Assembly (NCBI RefSeq): GCF_004135735.1
Contig: NZ_CP012670.1
Location: forward strand, 6,898,501 to 6,962,500
Direction: 5' to 3'
DNA length: 64,000 bases
Origin: Sorangium cellulosum
GTDB lineage: Bacteria; Myxococcota_A; Polyangia; Polyangiales; Polyangiaceae
Each line of letters begins with the position of its first letter. Within the stretch, counting starts at the first letter, position 1. Shown one piece after another: positions 41,001 to 49,512 of the stretch. A program made the translations under genes and the position numbers. Below the pieces are notes generated by a model, which was not told the DNA's origin, ran no database searches, and worked only from the letters and a program-made list of their open reading frames with translations.

Positions 41001-42232
41001 GGCGCCTCCACCCACGGATCCGCGAAGCGCGGGTCCGTGAGGAACTCTTCGTCCGTCAGGCTCTCCAGAAACGCGATCATGTCCGCTTTCTCCTCCGCTG
41101 TGAGCTCGAATCCCCTGATGAGCTCGCTCTTGTACCTGTTCTCGCTCCCCACGCCGGCATACGGGCCGGACTCGATCGTCCGGCCCCCCGCGGCGTAATG
41201 GTCCAGCACGCCCTCGAGCGTCTCGATGCTGCCGTCGTGCATGTACGGCGCCGTGAGGGCGATGTTGCGCAGCGTGGGCGACCGGAATCGGCCCATGTCG
41301 GTCGCCTGGCCGGAGACCTCGTAGACCCCGGCGTTCCCCGGCGGATACGCGCCGTTCCCGTCGATGTTGTAGAGCCCCGTGTTGTGGAACATCACCTCCT
41401 CGAAGGTCGTGCCCTCGTGCGCCACCGAGTCCGACAGGTTGAAGCCGCCGTGGCAGTGGAAGCACTCGAGTCGCTCGGAGAAGAACAGGTCCTTGCCGCG
41501 CAGCGCCGCGGCCGACATCGCCGACGGGTCGCCGCCATAGCTGTACCGGTCGTACGGCGATCGGTACGAGAGCAGCGACCGCTCGAACGCCGCGATCGCC
41601 TTCGTGATGTTCGCGAGGCGGATGGGGTCGGCGTCGCCCGGGAACGCCGCGGGGAACAGGTCCTGGTACAGCGGCTCGGCCCGGAGCCGATCGAGCATCT
41701 CCTCTTCCAGGCCCGCGAGCCCGAGCTCGACCGGCGTCTCGCCGAACATGGGCCCGAGCGCCTGCTCCTCGAGCGAGTCGATGAGCGGGTTGCCCCAGGT
41801 CAGCGTCGTGAGGTATGCGACGTTGGCCAGGCTCATCGATCCGCGCGTGTGCAGCTCGCCCGTCGACCCTTCCGCGACATCGAGGGCGTCGGTGAACGCG
41901 AGCTCCTGGCGATGGCACGAGCCGCAGGAATAGGTCCCGTTGCCGGAGAGGCGCCTGTCGTAGAACAGCCGCCTCCCGAGCTCGACCTTGACCTCCGACA
42001 TCGGATTGTCCTCCGGGACCCTGGGCACCGGGAAGCCCGGCGGCAGCCCCCAGTCGTATACGCCGGCGTCGCCCCCCCCGCCGCCGGCGCCCGTCCCCGC
42101 AGGGTCCCCCTCGCGCGCGTCCGGTGAGGCCTCGTCGTCGCCGCAGCCGCCGGAGAGGACGGCGAGCGCGGCGAGGACAGCGGAGGTCGTCGCGAAGCGG
42201 CGGAGGACGATTCGCATGAAAGGAATCGACAT
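40997..42232 (-). CDS. mbnH: MbnH family di-haem enzyme
   Basis: 411 residues, lipoprotein signal ending LSGGCGDD. Two c-type haem motifs, CGSCH (about 102) and CFHCH (about 257), within a cytochrome-c-peroxidase/MauG fold: VELGRRLFYDRRLSGNGTYSC, LFFSERLECFHCHGGF, FRSPTLRNIALTAPYMHDG, ELTAEEKADMIAFLESL. In methanobactin loci MbnH oxidises a Trp of MbnP to kynurenine, creating a copper-binding site. mbnP lies just upstream on the same strand (8-bp gap) and a lipoprotein gene overlaps downstream. A second ATG at 42217 is possible. Function is inferred from the family and the neighbour. Confidence 0.9.
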   Translation of the reverse strand: MSIPFMRIVLRRFATTSAVLAALAVLSGGCGDDEASPDAREGDPAGTGAGGGGGDAGVYDWGLPPGFPVPRVPEDNPMSEVKVELGRRLFYDRRLSGNGTYSCGSCHRQELAFTDALDVAEGSTGELHTRGSMSLANVAYLTTLTWGNPLIDSLEEQALGPMFGETPVELGLAGLEEEMLDRLRAEPLYQDLFPAAFPGDADPIRLANITKAIAAFERSLLSYRSPYDRYSYGGDPSAMSAAALRGKDLFFSERLECFHCHGGFNLSDSVAHEGTTFEEVMFHNTGLYNIDGNGAYPPGNAGVYEVSGQATDMGRFRSPTLRNIALTAPYMHDGSIETLEGVLDHYAAGGRTIESGPYAGVGSENRYKSELIRGFELTAEEKADMIAFLESLTDEEFLTDPRFADPWVEAP

Positions 42233-42240
42233 GGTGGCGC

Positions 42241-43271
42241 CTAGTTTATCCGGAAGAACGCCTGATGCTCGGGCCGCGGCGAGCCGTCGGTGGTGTCGAT
42301 GCCGAGCCGGGTGAAGACCGGCAGACAGTCGGGATCCGTCGGGTCCGACATGCACCCGGGCTGCCCGCCGGCGTTCGCCCCCACCTCGCTGTCCTGCACG
42401 AGCGCCGCGTAGTCGACGAGCACCTTCGTCGAGAGCGGATCGATGTCCGTGAACACGATCTCGGCCACGTTCGGACGATCGCACGCGGCGACCCCGCCGT
42501 CGTCGTCGGCGATGCAGCCGGTGCTCCCGACGTGCACGATGAAGCCGTCGCCGCCGGCCTCGGGGACGCTGTCGATCCGCAGGAACTTGTAGCCCTGGTT
42601 CCAGTTCCACCACAGCCCCGTGAGGTTGAGCGGCGACTCCGCGGTCGCCGCGTTGCCGTGATTGAGCTCGAACGGGACGCCCATCTTGAACGACAGCCCG
42701 TCGTACTCCCCGGCCGGCACCCGCCCGCGCACCACGCCGTTCGTCGGCTGCGTCCCGTTGGCGCAGCCGCCCGACTTGTCCTCGAAATCGAGGAGCACGA
42801 CGTCCTGGTACTGCCACAGGCCGTCCTGATCGAGCGAGACGGGCACGTCCTCGCCGTCTGCCCGTCGCAGGCGCACATCGTGGATGTAAAGGCGGAAGTC
42901 GGTGATCCTCACCTGCGTCGCCGAGCGGCCGACAGCGTAGGTGTCGCCGCAGGAGAACACGCTGTCGAAGACGCGGCCCTCGAACTGCAGCTCGACAGGG
43001 ATCGTCCCGTCGTCGCCGCCGCCTGTCCCCCCGCCCCCCCCGACGTCGCCCCCCCCGACGTCGCCCCCCCGACGTCGCCCCCCCCGACGTCGCCCCCCCC
43101 GACGTCGCCTGCCCCGCCGCTCCCCCCGGCGCCGCCCGCTCCGCCGGCGCTCGTGGAGGTCGATGTGCCCGAGACAGGGTTCACCCCGCCATCACCCCCA
43201 CAGGCCAGCAGCGAGAGCGCCGCCCCGGTCAGCGGGAACAGGAGACGTGATGCACGAAGACCGAATTTCAT
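42241..43271 (-). CDS. mbnP: MbnP family protein, frame interrupted at a poly-G tract
   Basis: The start (ATG 43271) encodes a lipoprotein signal (MKFGLRASRLLFPLTGAALS ending LLACGG) and a Gly-rich linker. The MbnP domain is in another frame: VELQFEGRVFDSVFSCGDTY, VRITDFRLYIHDVRL, then GLWWNWNQGYKFLRID, the Trp-rich motif expected as MbnH substrate, and a C-terminal PEHQAFFRIN. The frames are joined by five G runs of 8, 8, 7, 8 and 8; restoring the 7 to 8 gives one 343-residue protein. So this is either phase variation, a disabling mutation or a sequencing error. MbnP binds copper after Trp oxidation by MbnH. It heads the mbnP-mbnH-lipoprotein unit. Confidence 0.85.
43034..43100 (-). repeat. 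five poly-G tracts in 15-bp repeats within mbnP
   Basis: On the plus strand C runs lie at 43034-43041, 43049-43056, 43064-43070, 43078-43085 and 43093-43100, separated by GACGTCG. Four are 8 long, the middle one is 7, so four units keep the 15-bp, in-frame period and one does not. In frame they encode Gly-Asp-Val-Gly-Gly. Poly-G tracts of this length slip easily during replication. Confidence 0.93.
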
Positions 43272-43523
43272 GGGAGCCCTCCTGAAGAACGACGCGCGCC
43301 ACGCTAGGGCACGCCGTAATGCGCTGGGAATGCGGCATCTTGTCGCAATCTGCTACAGCGGTCCGCTCCAGCGCGCGGGTTGCATCGACATCAAAAAAGA
43401 ACCTTCAGCCGATATCCCCTCGCCCCCGGATCGCGCGCGGGACCGGGACGGCCGCACGCGCCGTTCCCCTGGCGCGTCGAGCGGACGCGCGGACGTCGCG
43501 CAGGCGAGGTGCGCTCCCGCAGT

Positions 43524-43551
43524 GTGGCACGTTTTCGCCAAATCGTGCTAC
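43524..43551. promoter_or_regulatory. inverted repeat ahead of the TonB receptor gene
   Basis: GTGGCACG and CGTGCTAC face each other across 12 bases with one mismatch, 16 bp before the receptor ATG, in the 296-bp spacer between the divergent mbnP and receptor genes. It may be a repressor operator, for instance metal-responsive; this is inference. Confidence 0.4.
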
Positions 43552-43567
43552 GGTCCGGCCCGCCCGG

Positions 43568-45817
43568 ATGCCCCTCCCCCTTCGCACGGCGCTCGCGCCG
43601 CTCCTTATCACCACGGTCGCTGTGCCGGCGCGCGCCGGCGACGGGGACCCGCCGCCGCCCGCCGCCGCCGCGGCCGAGAGCTCCTCGGCGCGGGCGCCGG
43701 CCGGCGGCGACACCTCCGGGGCGGCCGGCGGCGACGCCTCCGGGGCGGCCGGCGGCGACGCCTCCGGGGCGGCCGGCGGCGACGCCTCCGGGGCGGCCGG
43801 CGGCGACGCCTCCGGGGCGGCCGGCGGTGCCGCGCCCGTCACCGTCGTCGTTCAGGGCGCGGCGCCGCCGCGCAGCGCCTCGGAGGCGGTGCGGGGGCGG
43901 GCGGAGATCCAGGCCGCGCCGCACCGCACCGCGAGCGACGTCATGCAGCTCGTGCCGGGCGTGTTCGCGACCCAGCACAGCGGCGAGGGCAAGGCCCACC
44001 AGATCTTCTTCCGCGGCTTCGACGCGGTCCACGGGCAGGACATCGAGATCTGGGTCGCGGGCGCGCCGGTCAACGAGGTCTCCAACATCCACGGCCAGGG
44101 GTACGCCGACCTCCACTTCGTGATGCCCGAGGTGATCCGCGAGCTCCGCGCGCAGCCGGGCGCGTACGATCCGCGCCAGGGGGACTTCGCCGTCGCCGGG
44201 ACCATGCGCTTCGAGCTCGGCTACGACGAGCCCGGGATCACCACGACCGCCGCCGCCGGCTCGCACGGCGCGCGGCGGCTCTTCCTCGCCTACCACCCGG
44301 CGGCCGCCGAGGAGTCCACGTTCGCCGCCTTCGAGGCGTACGCGACCGACGGCTTCGGCCCCGCCCGCGCCGCCAGCCGGAGCTCGCTCATCGCGCAGGG
44401 CGTCTACCGGCCGCTCGACCGGCTCGCGGCGCGCGTGATGGTGTCCGCGTCCGCCTCGCGCTTCGGCTCCGCCGGCGTCCTTCGCCTCGACGACCTCGCG
44501 TCGGGCAAGGTCGACCGCCTCGCCTCGTACGACCCCAGGCAGGGGGGCGACGCGTCGCGCGCGCAGCTCGTCCTCGACCTGCGCGAGGCGGGCGATCGCG
44601 GCGAGGGCCTCTCGATCGCGCCGTTCGTCGTGCTGCGCGCGCTCCGGCTGCGCTCGAACTTCACCGGCTACCTCGCGGATCCGGTCGCCGGCGACGCCAC
44701 GCAGCAGCTCAACGAGGCGATCACGCTGGGCGCGACCGCCTCCTACCGGCTCAGGTTCCCGCTGCTCTCCGAGCGCGACACCTTCGAGGCGGGCGTCGTC
44801 GCGCGCACCGACTGGATCGAGCAGTCGCAGCGGCGCCTCGCGGCCGTCGACGACAGGCCGACCGCGACGCTCGTCGACGCCCGGGTGCGCGCGACCGACG
44901 TCGCGGGCTACCTCGACGCGTCGCTCCGGCCGCTCGGGCGGATCACGCTGCGCGGCGGGCTGCGCGTCGACGGGCTCGCGTTCCAGGTCCGGGACAACGT
45001 CACCCTGGGCGCGCAGGCGCGCGGCGCGCAGGGCGTCCACGTGGGCGGCAAGGGCACGATCGACGCCGCGCTGCTCCCCGGGCTGCGCGCGCTCGTCAGC
45101 GTGGGCCAGGGGTTCCGCTCGCCGCAGGCGCGCAGCCTCGGCGAGGGCGAGCGGACGCCGTTCGCGCGCGCGCTCTCGGGCGAGGCCGGGCTCCGCTACG
45201 CGGACGAGGCGCTGCGCGCGTCGGCCGCGCTGTTCCACGCGCGCCTCGACGAGGATCTCGTCTTCGACGAGGCGACCGGCCGCAACGAGCGCGTGCCCGC
45301 GACGGCCCGCACCGGCCTCGCCCTCGACGCCGTGGGGCACCCCGCGCCCTGGCTCGTGTCGAGCGTCGGCCTGACGTACACCCGGGCCGCCTTCACCGCC
45401 GCGGGCGGGCGCGCCGCCTGCGGCGGGGGCTACGCGCGGGGCGATCTCCTCCCCTTCGTCCCGCAGGTCGTCGCGCGCGCCGATCTCGCCGTGACGCCGC
45501 GCCTCGGCGCGATCCTCGGCCGGAGCGTCGAGGCGCGCGCCGGGGCCGGCGCGACGCTGCTGCACCGCCGGCCCCTGCCGTGCGGGGAGATGGGCCACGA
45601 CGCGCTCCTCACCGACGTGACGGCGCGCCTCCGCTACGACCGCGTCGAGCTGGGGCTCGACGTCCACAACCTCCTCGACGCGTCCTGGTTCGACGGCGAG
45701 TTCGTGTACCCGTCGCGCTTCACCCGCGGCGCGGCGCCCGACCTGCTGCCCGCGCGGCACGTGACCGTCGGCGCGCCGCGCAGCTTCCTCGCCTCGCTCA
45801 CCCTCCACATCGGATGA
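43568..45817 (+). CDS. TonB-dependent outer-membrane receptor of the Mbn locus
   Basis: 749 residues. Signal peptide about 1-23, then a low-complexity part with five copies of Gly-Gly-Asp-Ala-Ser-Gly-Ala-Ala (24-bp repeats, 43703-43822). A plug domain follows (about 95-220: HRTASDVMQLVPGVFATQHSG, IFFRGFDAVHGQDIEIWVAG, GYADLHFVMPEVIRELRAQPG), and a barrel ends in RSFLASLTLHIG. The family imports metals and siderophores. It is transcribed away from mbnP/mbnH and followed by two lipoprotein genes, so copper-complex or other metal uptake is a reasonable guess. Several HG and HS motifs at the plug edge could bind metal. Start at the ATG 43568. Confidence 0.92.
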   Translation: MPLPLRTALAPLLITTVAVPARAGDGDPPPPAAAAAESSSARAPAGGDTSGAAGGDASGAAGGDASGAAGGDASGAAGGDASGAAGGAAPVTVVVQGAAPPRSASEAVRGRAEIQAAPHRTASDVMQLVPGVFATQHSGEGKAHQIFFRGFDAVHGQDIEIWVAGAPVNEVSNIHGQGYADLHFVMPEVIRELRAQPGAYDPRQGDFAVAGTMRFELGYDEPGITTTAAAGSHGARRLFLAYHPAAAEESTFAAFEAYATDGFGPARAASRSSLIAQGVYRPLDRLAARVMVSASASRFGSAGVLRLDDLASGKVDRLASYDPRQGGDASRAQLVLDLREAGDRGEGLSIAPFVVLRALRLRSNFTGYLADPVAGDATQQLNEAITLGATASYRLRFPLLSERDTFEAGVVARTDWIEQSQRRLAAVDDRPTATLVDARVRATDVAGYLDASLRPLGRITLRGGLRVDGLAFQVRDNVTLGAQARGAQGVHVGGKGTIDAALLPGLRALVSVGQGFRSPQARSLGEGERTPFARALSGEAGLRYADEALRASAALFHARLDEDLVFDEATGRNERVPATARTGLALDAVGHPAPWLVSSVGLTYTRAAFTAAGGRAACGGGYARGDLLPFVPQVVARADLAVTPRLGAILGRSVEARAGAGATLLHRRPLPCGEMGHDALLTDVTARLRYDRVELGLDVHNLLDASWFDGEFVYPSRFTRGAAPDLLPARHVTVGAPRSFLASLTLHIG

Positions 45818-45825
45818 GGTCCTCC

Positions 45826-46695
45826 ATGACGTCCAGCACAGCATCATGCACCCCCGGGCGCCTCGCCGCCGCGCTCGCGGCGTGCGCGCTCGCCGCCGGG
45901 TGCGGCGCCGGCGACGGCGACGCGACGACCGGCCGACGCCTCACGCACGCGACGCGGATCACCGCCGACGCGGGGTCGGTCGAGCCGTTCACCACCGGGC
46001 TCGGCTGGCGCGTCGCGCTGTCGAAGGCGCACCTGTCGGTCGGGGCGCTCCACTACTTCGAGGGCGCGCCGGTCACGGCGCGGCGCGGCGGGCCGGGGCG
46101 CGGCGCGGATCCCTCGCTGCTCGAGCGGCTCACGCGGTGGGCCGTGCCCGAGGCGCACGCCCACCCGGGCCACTACCAGGCCGGCGAGGCGCGGGGCCAG
46201 ATGACGGAGCCGGTCTCGGTCGACCTGCTGCGCGGGGCGACGGCGCTCGCGGACGCGGACGCGGTGAGCGGGCTGGTCCGCTCCGCGCGCTTCACGTACG
46301 GCGCGCCGCCCCGGGGCCCGCTCGCCGCCGAGCTCGATGGGCACGTGGTGGTCGTCGAGGGGCGCGCCGAGAAGGACGGGGCGTCGCGCGTGTTCCGCGC
46401 GCGCGCCGGGGCGAACGACGTCACCGGCGACGCGACCGGCGCGCCGGCGGTGGAGGGGTGCGTCTTCGAGGAGGTCTTCATCGACGAGCCCGGCGTGGTC
46501 ACGCTCGTGGTGAAGCCCGCGGTCTGGCTCGATCAGGTCGACTTCGCGGAGGTGCGCGAGGGCGACGGCGGCGAGCCGATCGATCTCGAGGCGGGGAGCC
46601 AGGCCCTGCGCGGGTTCACGCGGGGGCTCAAGAAGGGGACGGCGTACGCGCTCTCGTTCGCGCCAGGATCCCCGGAGGAGGAAGAGGAGCGATGA
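45826..46695 (+). CDS. His-containing lipoprotein downstream of the TonB receptor
   Basis: 289 residues from the ATG at 45826, five bases after AGGT; an ATG at 45814 overlapping the receptor stop (ATGA) is an alternative. Lipobox LAAGC (about 25). The mature protein has HYFEGAPV and a His cluster (AHAHPGHYQAGEARGQM, about 103-119) that could bind a metal, then a beta-rich domain ending AYALSFAPG. I do not know the family. Its position in a receptor-lipoprotein-lipoprotein unit opposite mbnP/mbnH suggests metal handling. Its TGA overlaps the next ATG. Confidence 0.8.
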   Translation: MTSSTASCTPGRLAAALAACALAAGCGAGDGDATTGRRLTHATRITADAGSVEPFTTGLGWRVALSKAHLSVGALHYFEGAPVTARRGGPGRGADPSLLERLTRWAVPEAHAHPGHYQAGEARGQMTEPVSVDLLRGATALADADAVSGLVRSARFTYGAPPRGPLAAELDGHVVVVEGRAEKDGASRVFRARAGANDVTGDATGAPAVEGCVFEEVFIDEPGVVTLVVKPAVWLDQVDFAEVREGDGGEPIDLEAGSQALRGFTRGLKKGTAYALSFAPGSPEEEEER

Positions 46696-47549
46696 GGATC
46701 CATCTGGGCGTGCGCGCGGCGGCGCTGTCGCTCGCCGCGGCGGCGCTCGCCGGCTGCGGCGACGACGGCGCGTCGGGGACCGGGAGCGTGGCGTTCTCGA
46801 CGTGGGGAGAGGACTACATCGAGCAGGAGATCCCCGCCGCGGATCTCGAGGACGGCTGGAGCATCCAGTTCCACAGGTTCCTGCTCGTCCTCCGGAACGT
46901 GACCGTCGCCGATCGCGACGGGAACGTCGGCGCGCGCATGCAGGGCTCGATCCTGGTCGACCACACGGCGCCCGGCGCGAAGCCGGTGGCGACGTTCCAC
47001 GACCTCGAGGCGGGGCCGTGGGAGCGCGTCTCCTACGAGATCGGCCCGCCGGACGCGGACACCGCGCTCGCCGGCGCGACCGAGGCGGACGGGGAGCTGA
47101 TGCGGGGCGCGGGCGCGTCGGTGCACGTCGAGGCGACCGCCAGGATGGGCGACGCCGAGAAGCGCATCGACTGGACGTTCACGGCCGCGACCCGCTACGC
47201 CGACTGCGCGGGCGAGAAGGACGGCAAGCCCACGCAGGGCGTCCTCGTCACGAACGGCGGCACCGACACCGTGGAGCTCACGATCCACGGCGATCACTTC
47301 TTCTACGACGACCTGCAGGCCGCCTCCGCGAAGCGCCGCTTCGGCCCCATCGCCGCCGCGGACGCCGACGACGACGGCGAGGTCACCCTCGAGGAGCTCG
47401 CCGCGGTGCGCCTGGTCGAGATCGAAGAGGGCCCGTACGGGACGGGCAGCGCCGGCAACGTCGACGACCTCGGCGCCTTCGTCGCGGCGCTCTCGCGCAC
47501 GCTCGGGCACTTCCGCGGCGAGGGCGAGTGCACCTCCGGCGATCCCTGA
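46692..47549 (+). CDS. EF-hand-containing lipoprotein of the Mbn locus
   Basis: 285 residues; ATG overlaps the previous stop in ATGA with GGAG just upstream. Lipobox ALAGC (about 22). The central part is beta-rich (WSIQFHRFLLVLRNVTVAD, WERVSYEIGPPDADTAL, ELTIHGDHFFYDDL), reminiscent of the MbnP-type beta sandwich. Near the C-terminus DADDDGEVTLEELA is a good EF-hand calcium loop. Two Cys (YADCAGEKDG and GECTSGDP) may pair. Function unknown; third cistron after the receptor. Confidence 0.8.
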   Translation: MRIHLGVRAAALSLAAAALAGCGDDGASGTGSVAFSTWGEDYIEQEIPAADLEDGWSIQFHRFLLVLRNVTVADRDGNVGARMQGSILVDHTAPGAKPVATFHDLEAGPWERVSYEIGPPDADTALAGATEADGELMRGAGASVHVEATARMGDAEKRIDWTFTAATRYADCAGEKDGKPTQGVLVTNGGTDTVELTIHGDHFFYDDLQAASAKRRFGPIAAADADDDGEVTLEELAAVRLVEIEEGPYGTGSAGNVDDLGAFVAALSRTLGHFRGEGECTSGDP

Positions 47550-47655
47550 GCGGCGCGCCCGAGCGACGCGATCGAGGGCCTTGAACGGGCGCCATCGAGG
47601 ACCTCGCGCGGGCGCCGCCGAGGGCCTCGCGTGGCCGCCCGGCCGCCCCCGCGGA

Positions 47656-49404
47656 TCACTCGATCGCGACCGTGGTCGAGACCTGCTGGAGCTCGCTGCC
47701 GTCGAACGCCGGGACCCGCGCCAGGCCGAGCAGCCGCTGCACGCAGAGCCCGGCCGGGGTCGACCCGACCCGCGGATCCATCACGATGCGCTGCACGGCG
47801 CCCGCGGGGTTGAAGTACACCTTCGCCGCCACCGCGCTGGGCCCTGCGCTGCCCTTGCAGTGGATCCGCGCGGACGCCGCCTTCTGGTCCAGCGATGCGT
47901 GGGCGGCGGCGAGATCGAACGGCCGCGCCGCGCTCGGCCGCGCGGCCTTCACCGGGGCGGGCGCGCCGGCCTCGCGCGTGGGGCGCGGGACCCGCGGCAG
48001 GGTCACCGGCATCGGCTTGTGATCGAGCACGGGCGCCCTCTCCCCGTCGTCCGCGGGCGGCGGCGAGCGCGCCGCGTCGCCGCCCACCGGACCGGCCACG
48101 AAGGGGCGCGCCGGCTCGGGCAAGCGCTGCGCGACGCGCACGGCGCGGGGCTCGCGGCCGGCGCTGAACGAGATCGCCCCCGCGACGGCGCCGCCGAGCA
48201 GGCCGACCGCGACCAGGAGCGGCCCCCACCTGGCCTTGCGCGGAGCGTCCGCCGGCGCGCCGCCCGCGCGGGGCGGCTCGCTGCCCGCGGCGACCGCCGC
48301 GCCCGGCCGCGGCTCCGAGGCCGCCCCCGCGCTCGACGGGGCGCGCCGGCGCGCCGACCCGGGCGGGCGCGGCGTGTCCACCGACGCCTCGGTCGGCCCG
48401 GTCATCGACAGCGGCGAGGTCGGCTCCGCCGGCGCGGCGGGCCCCGCGGCGGACGGCGAGGCCGAGATTCGCGCGGCGCTGGCGCGCGCGACGAGCGGGC
48501 GCCGCGGATCGACGAAGAGCGCGGGCCCGAGCGCGTCGAACGCCTCCTGCGCCGTCGAGAAGCGCTCCGACGGGTCGCGCGCGACGCAGCGCGAGAACCA
48601 GGCGTCGAACGGGTGCACGACGCAGCCGGCGCGCCCGAGCGCCGTCGCGCGCGTCGACGCCGGGTCGAGCGGCTCGAGGAGGATCTCGCGGAGCAGCACC
48701 GGCATCGCGGTGCCCATCGGATCGTTCGCGGCGCGCCAGTACATGCGCCCCGTGAGCATCGCGAACGCGATCAGCCCGAGCGCCCACACGTCGGTCGCCG
48801 GCGTGATCTGCCCGCGCGCGTCGGTCTGCTCCGGCGCCATCCAGAGCGGCGTGCCGAGCGACGCGGTCGCCATCGTGTTCGCCTCCGCGGCGATCTTCGC
48901 GATGCCGAAGTCGAGGACCTTGACCGACCACGGCGCCGTCGCGCTGTGCGTCTTCGCGAGGAAGATGTTCTGCGGCTTCATGTCCCGGTGGACGACGCCC
49001 GCGCGGTGCGCCGCGCCGAGCGCGTGGCAGAGCTGCTCGAAGACGGCGTGCACGTCCTGCGGCGAGAACAGCCCGCAGCGCCGCAGCCGCAGCGCGAGAT
49101 CCTCCCCCTCGAGCAGCTCCATCGCGAGCCACGGCACGCCGCTCTGCGCGTCGACGCCGGCGCCGATCACCTGCACGATGTGATCGCTCTCGACCAGCGC
49201 GCCGACGCGCGCCTCCTGCTCGAACCGCTCGCGCAGCCGGACGTCCGCGCAGAGCTGGGGGTGCATCAGCTTGAGCGCCCGCAGCTTGCCGGTGCTCGCC
49301 TGCTCGGCGACGTACACGGCGCCCATGCCCCCGGCGCTGAGGGGCCGAACGATCCGGAACTCCCCGAAGAGCATCCCGATCGCCGGCTGGAACGGCGCGA
49401 TCAT
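47656..49404 (-). CDS. transmembrane Ser/Thr protein kinase
   Basis: 582 residues from the ATG at 49404 (others at 49452 and 49374). Kinase domain about 12-290: SAGGMGAVYVAEQ, RALKLMHP, VHRDMKPQN, LDFGIAKI, GTPLWMAPEQ. A long Pro/Ala/Ser linker follows, then one membrane segment (about 393-412, WGPLLVAVGLLGGAVAGAISF) and an extracytoplasmic part with a small C-terminal domain (about 495-580: RIHCKGSAGPSAVAAKVYFN, GLCVQRLLGLARVPAF) containing two Cys, resembling TonB-like or AgmX-type C-terminal units in other myxobacterial kinases. Single gene. Signal and targets unknown. Confidence 0.92.
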   Translation of the reverse strand: MIAPFQPAIGMLFGEFRIVRPLSAGGMGAVYVAEQASTGKLRALKLMHPQLCADVRLRERFEQEARVGALVESDHIVQVIGAGVDAQSGVPWLAMELLEGEDLALRLRRCGLFSPQDVHAVFEQLCHALGAAHRAGVVHRDMKPQNIFLAKTHSATAPWSVKVLDFGIAKIAAEANTMATASLGTPLWMAPEQTDARGQITPATDVWALGLIAFAMLTGRMYWRAANDPMGTAMPVLLREILLEPLDPASTRATALGRAGCVVHPFDAWFSRCVARDPSERFSTAQEAFDALGPALFVDPRRPLVARASAARISASPSAAGPAAPAEPTSPLSMTGPTEASVDTPRPPGSARRRAPSSAGAASEPRPGAAVAAGSEPPRAGGAPADAPRKARWGPLLVAVGLLGGAVAGAISFSAGREPRAVRVAQRLPEPARPFVAGPVGGDAARSPPPADDGERAPVLDHKPMPVTLPRVPRPTREAGAPAPVKAARPSAARPFDLAAAHASLDQKAASARIHCKGSAGPSAVAAKVYFNPAGAVQRIVMDPRVGSTPAGLCVQRLLGLARVPAFDGSELQQVSTTVAIE

Positions 49405-49512
49405 GGCGGGCGATGCTAGCACGCTCGCTGCCCTGCGGGCGTCCGCGCACACCGCCGCCGCGCGCCGCTGGAGCGCTCGAGCGCGGCCTCGATCGGCGCG
49501 GCGATCACGCCG

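Noticed and set aside
42909-43271. Separate small lipoprotein gene ending in RRRR
   Set aside because: Its start fits the signal peptide of the adjacent MbnP domain and the frames are joined by a single base in a G run; its own C-terminus is frame-shifted nonsense.
43525-43540. Sigma-54-type promoter before the TonB receptor
   Set aside because: TGGCACG is a perfect -24 half, but the -12 position reads CGCC rather than TTGC, so the essential GC is not in place.
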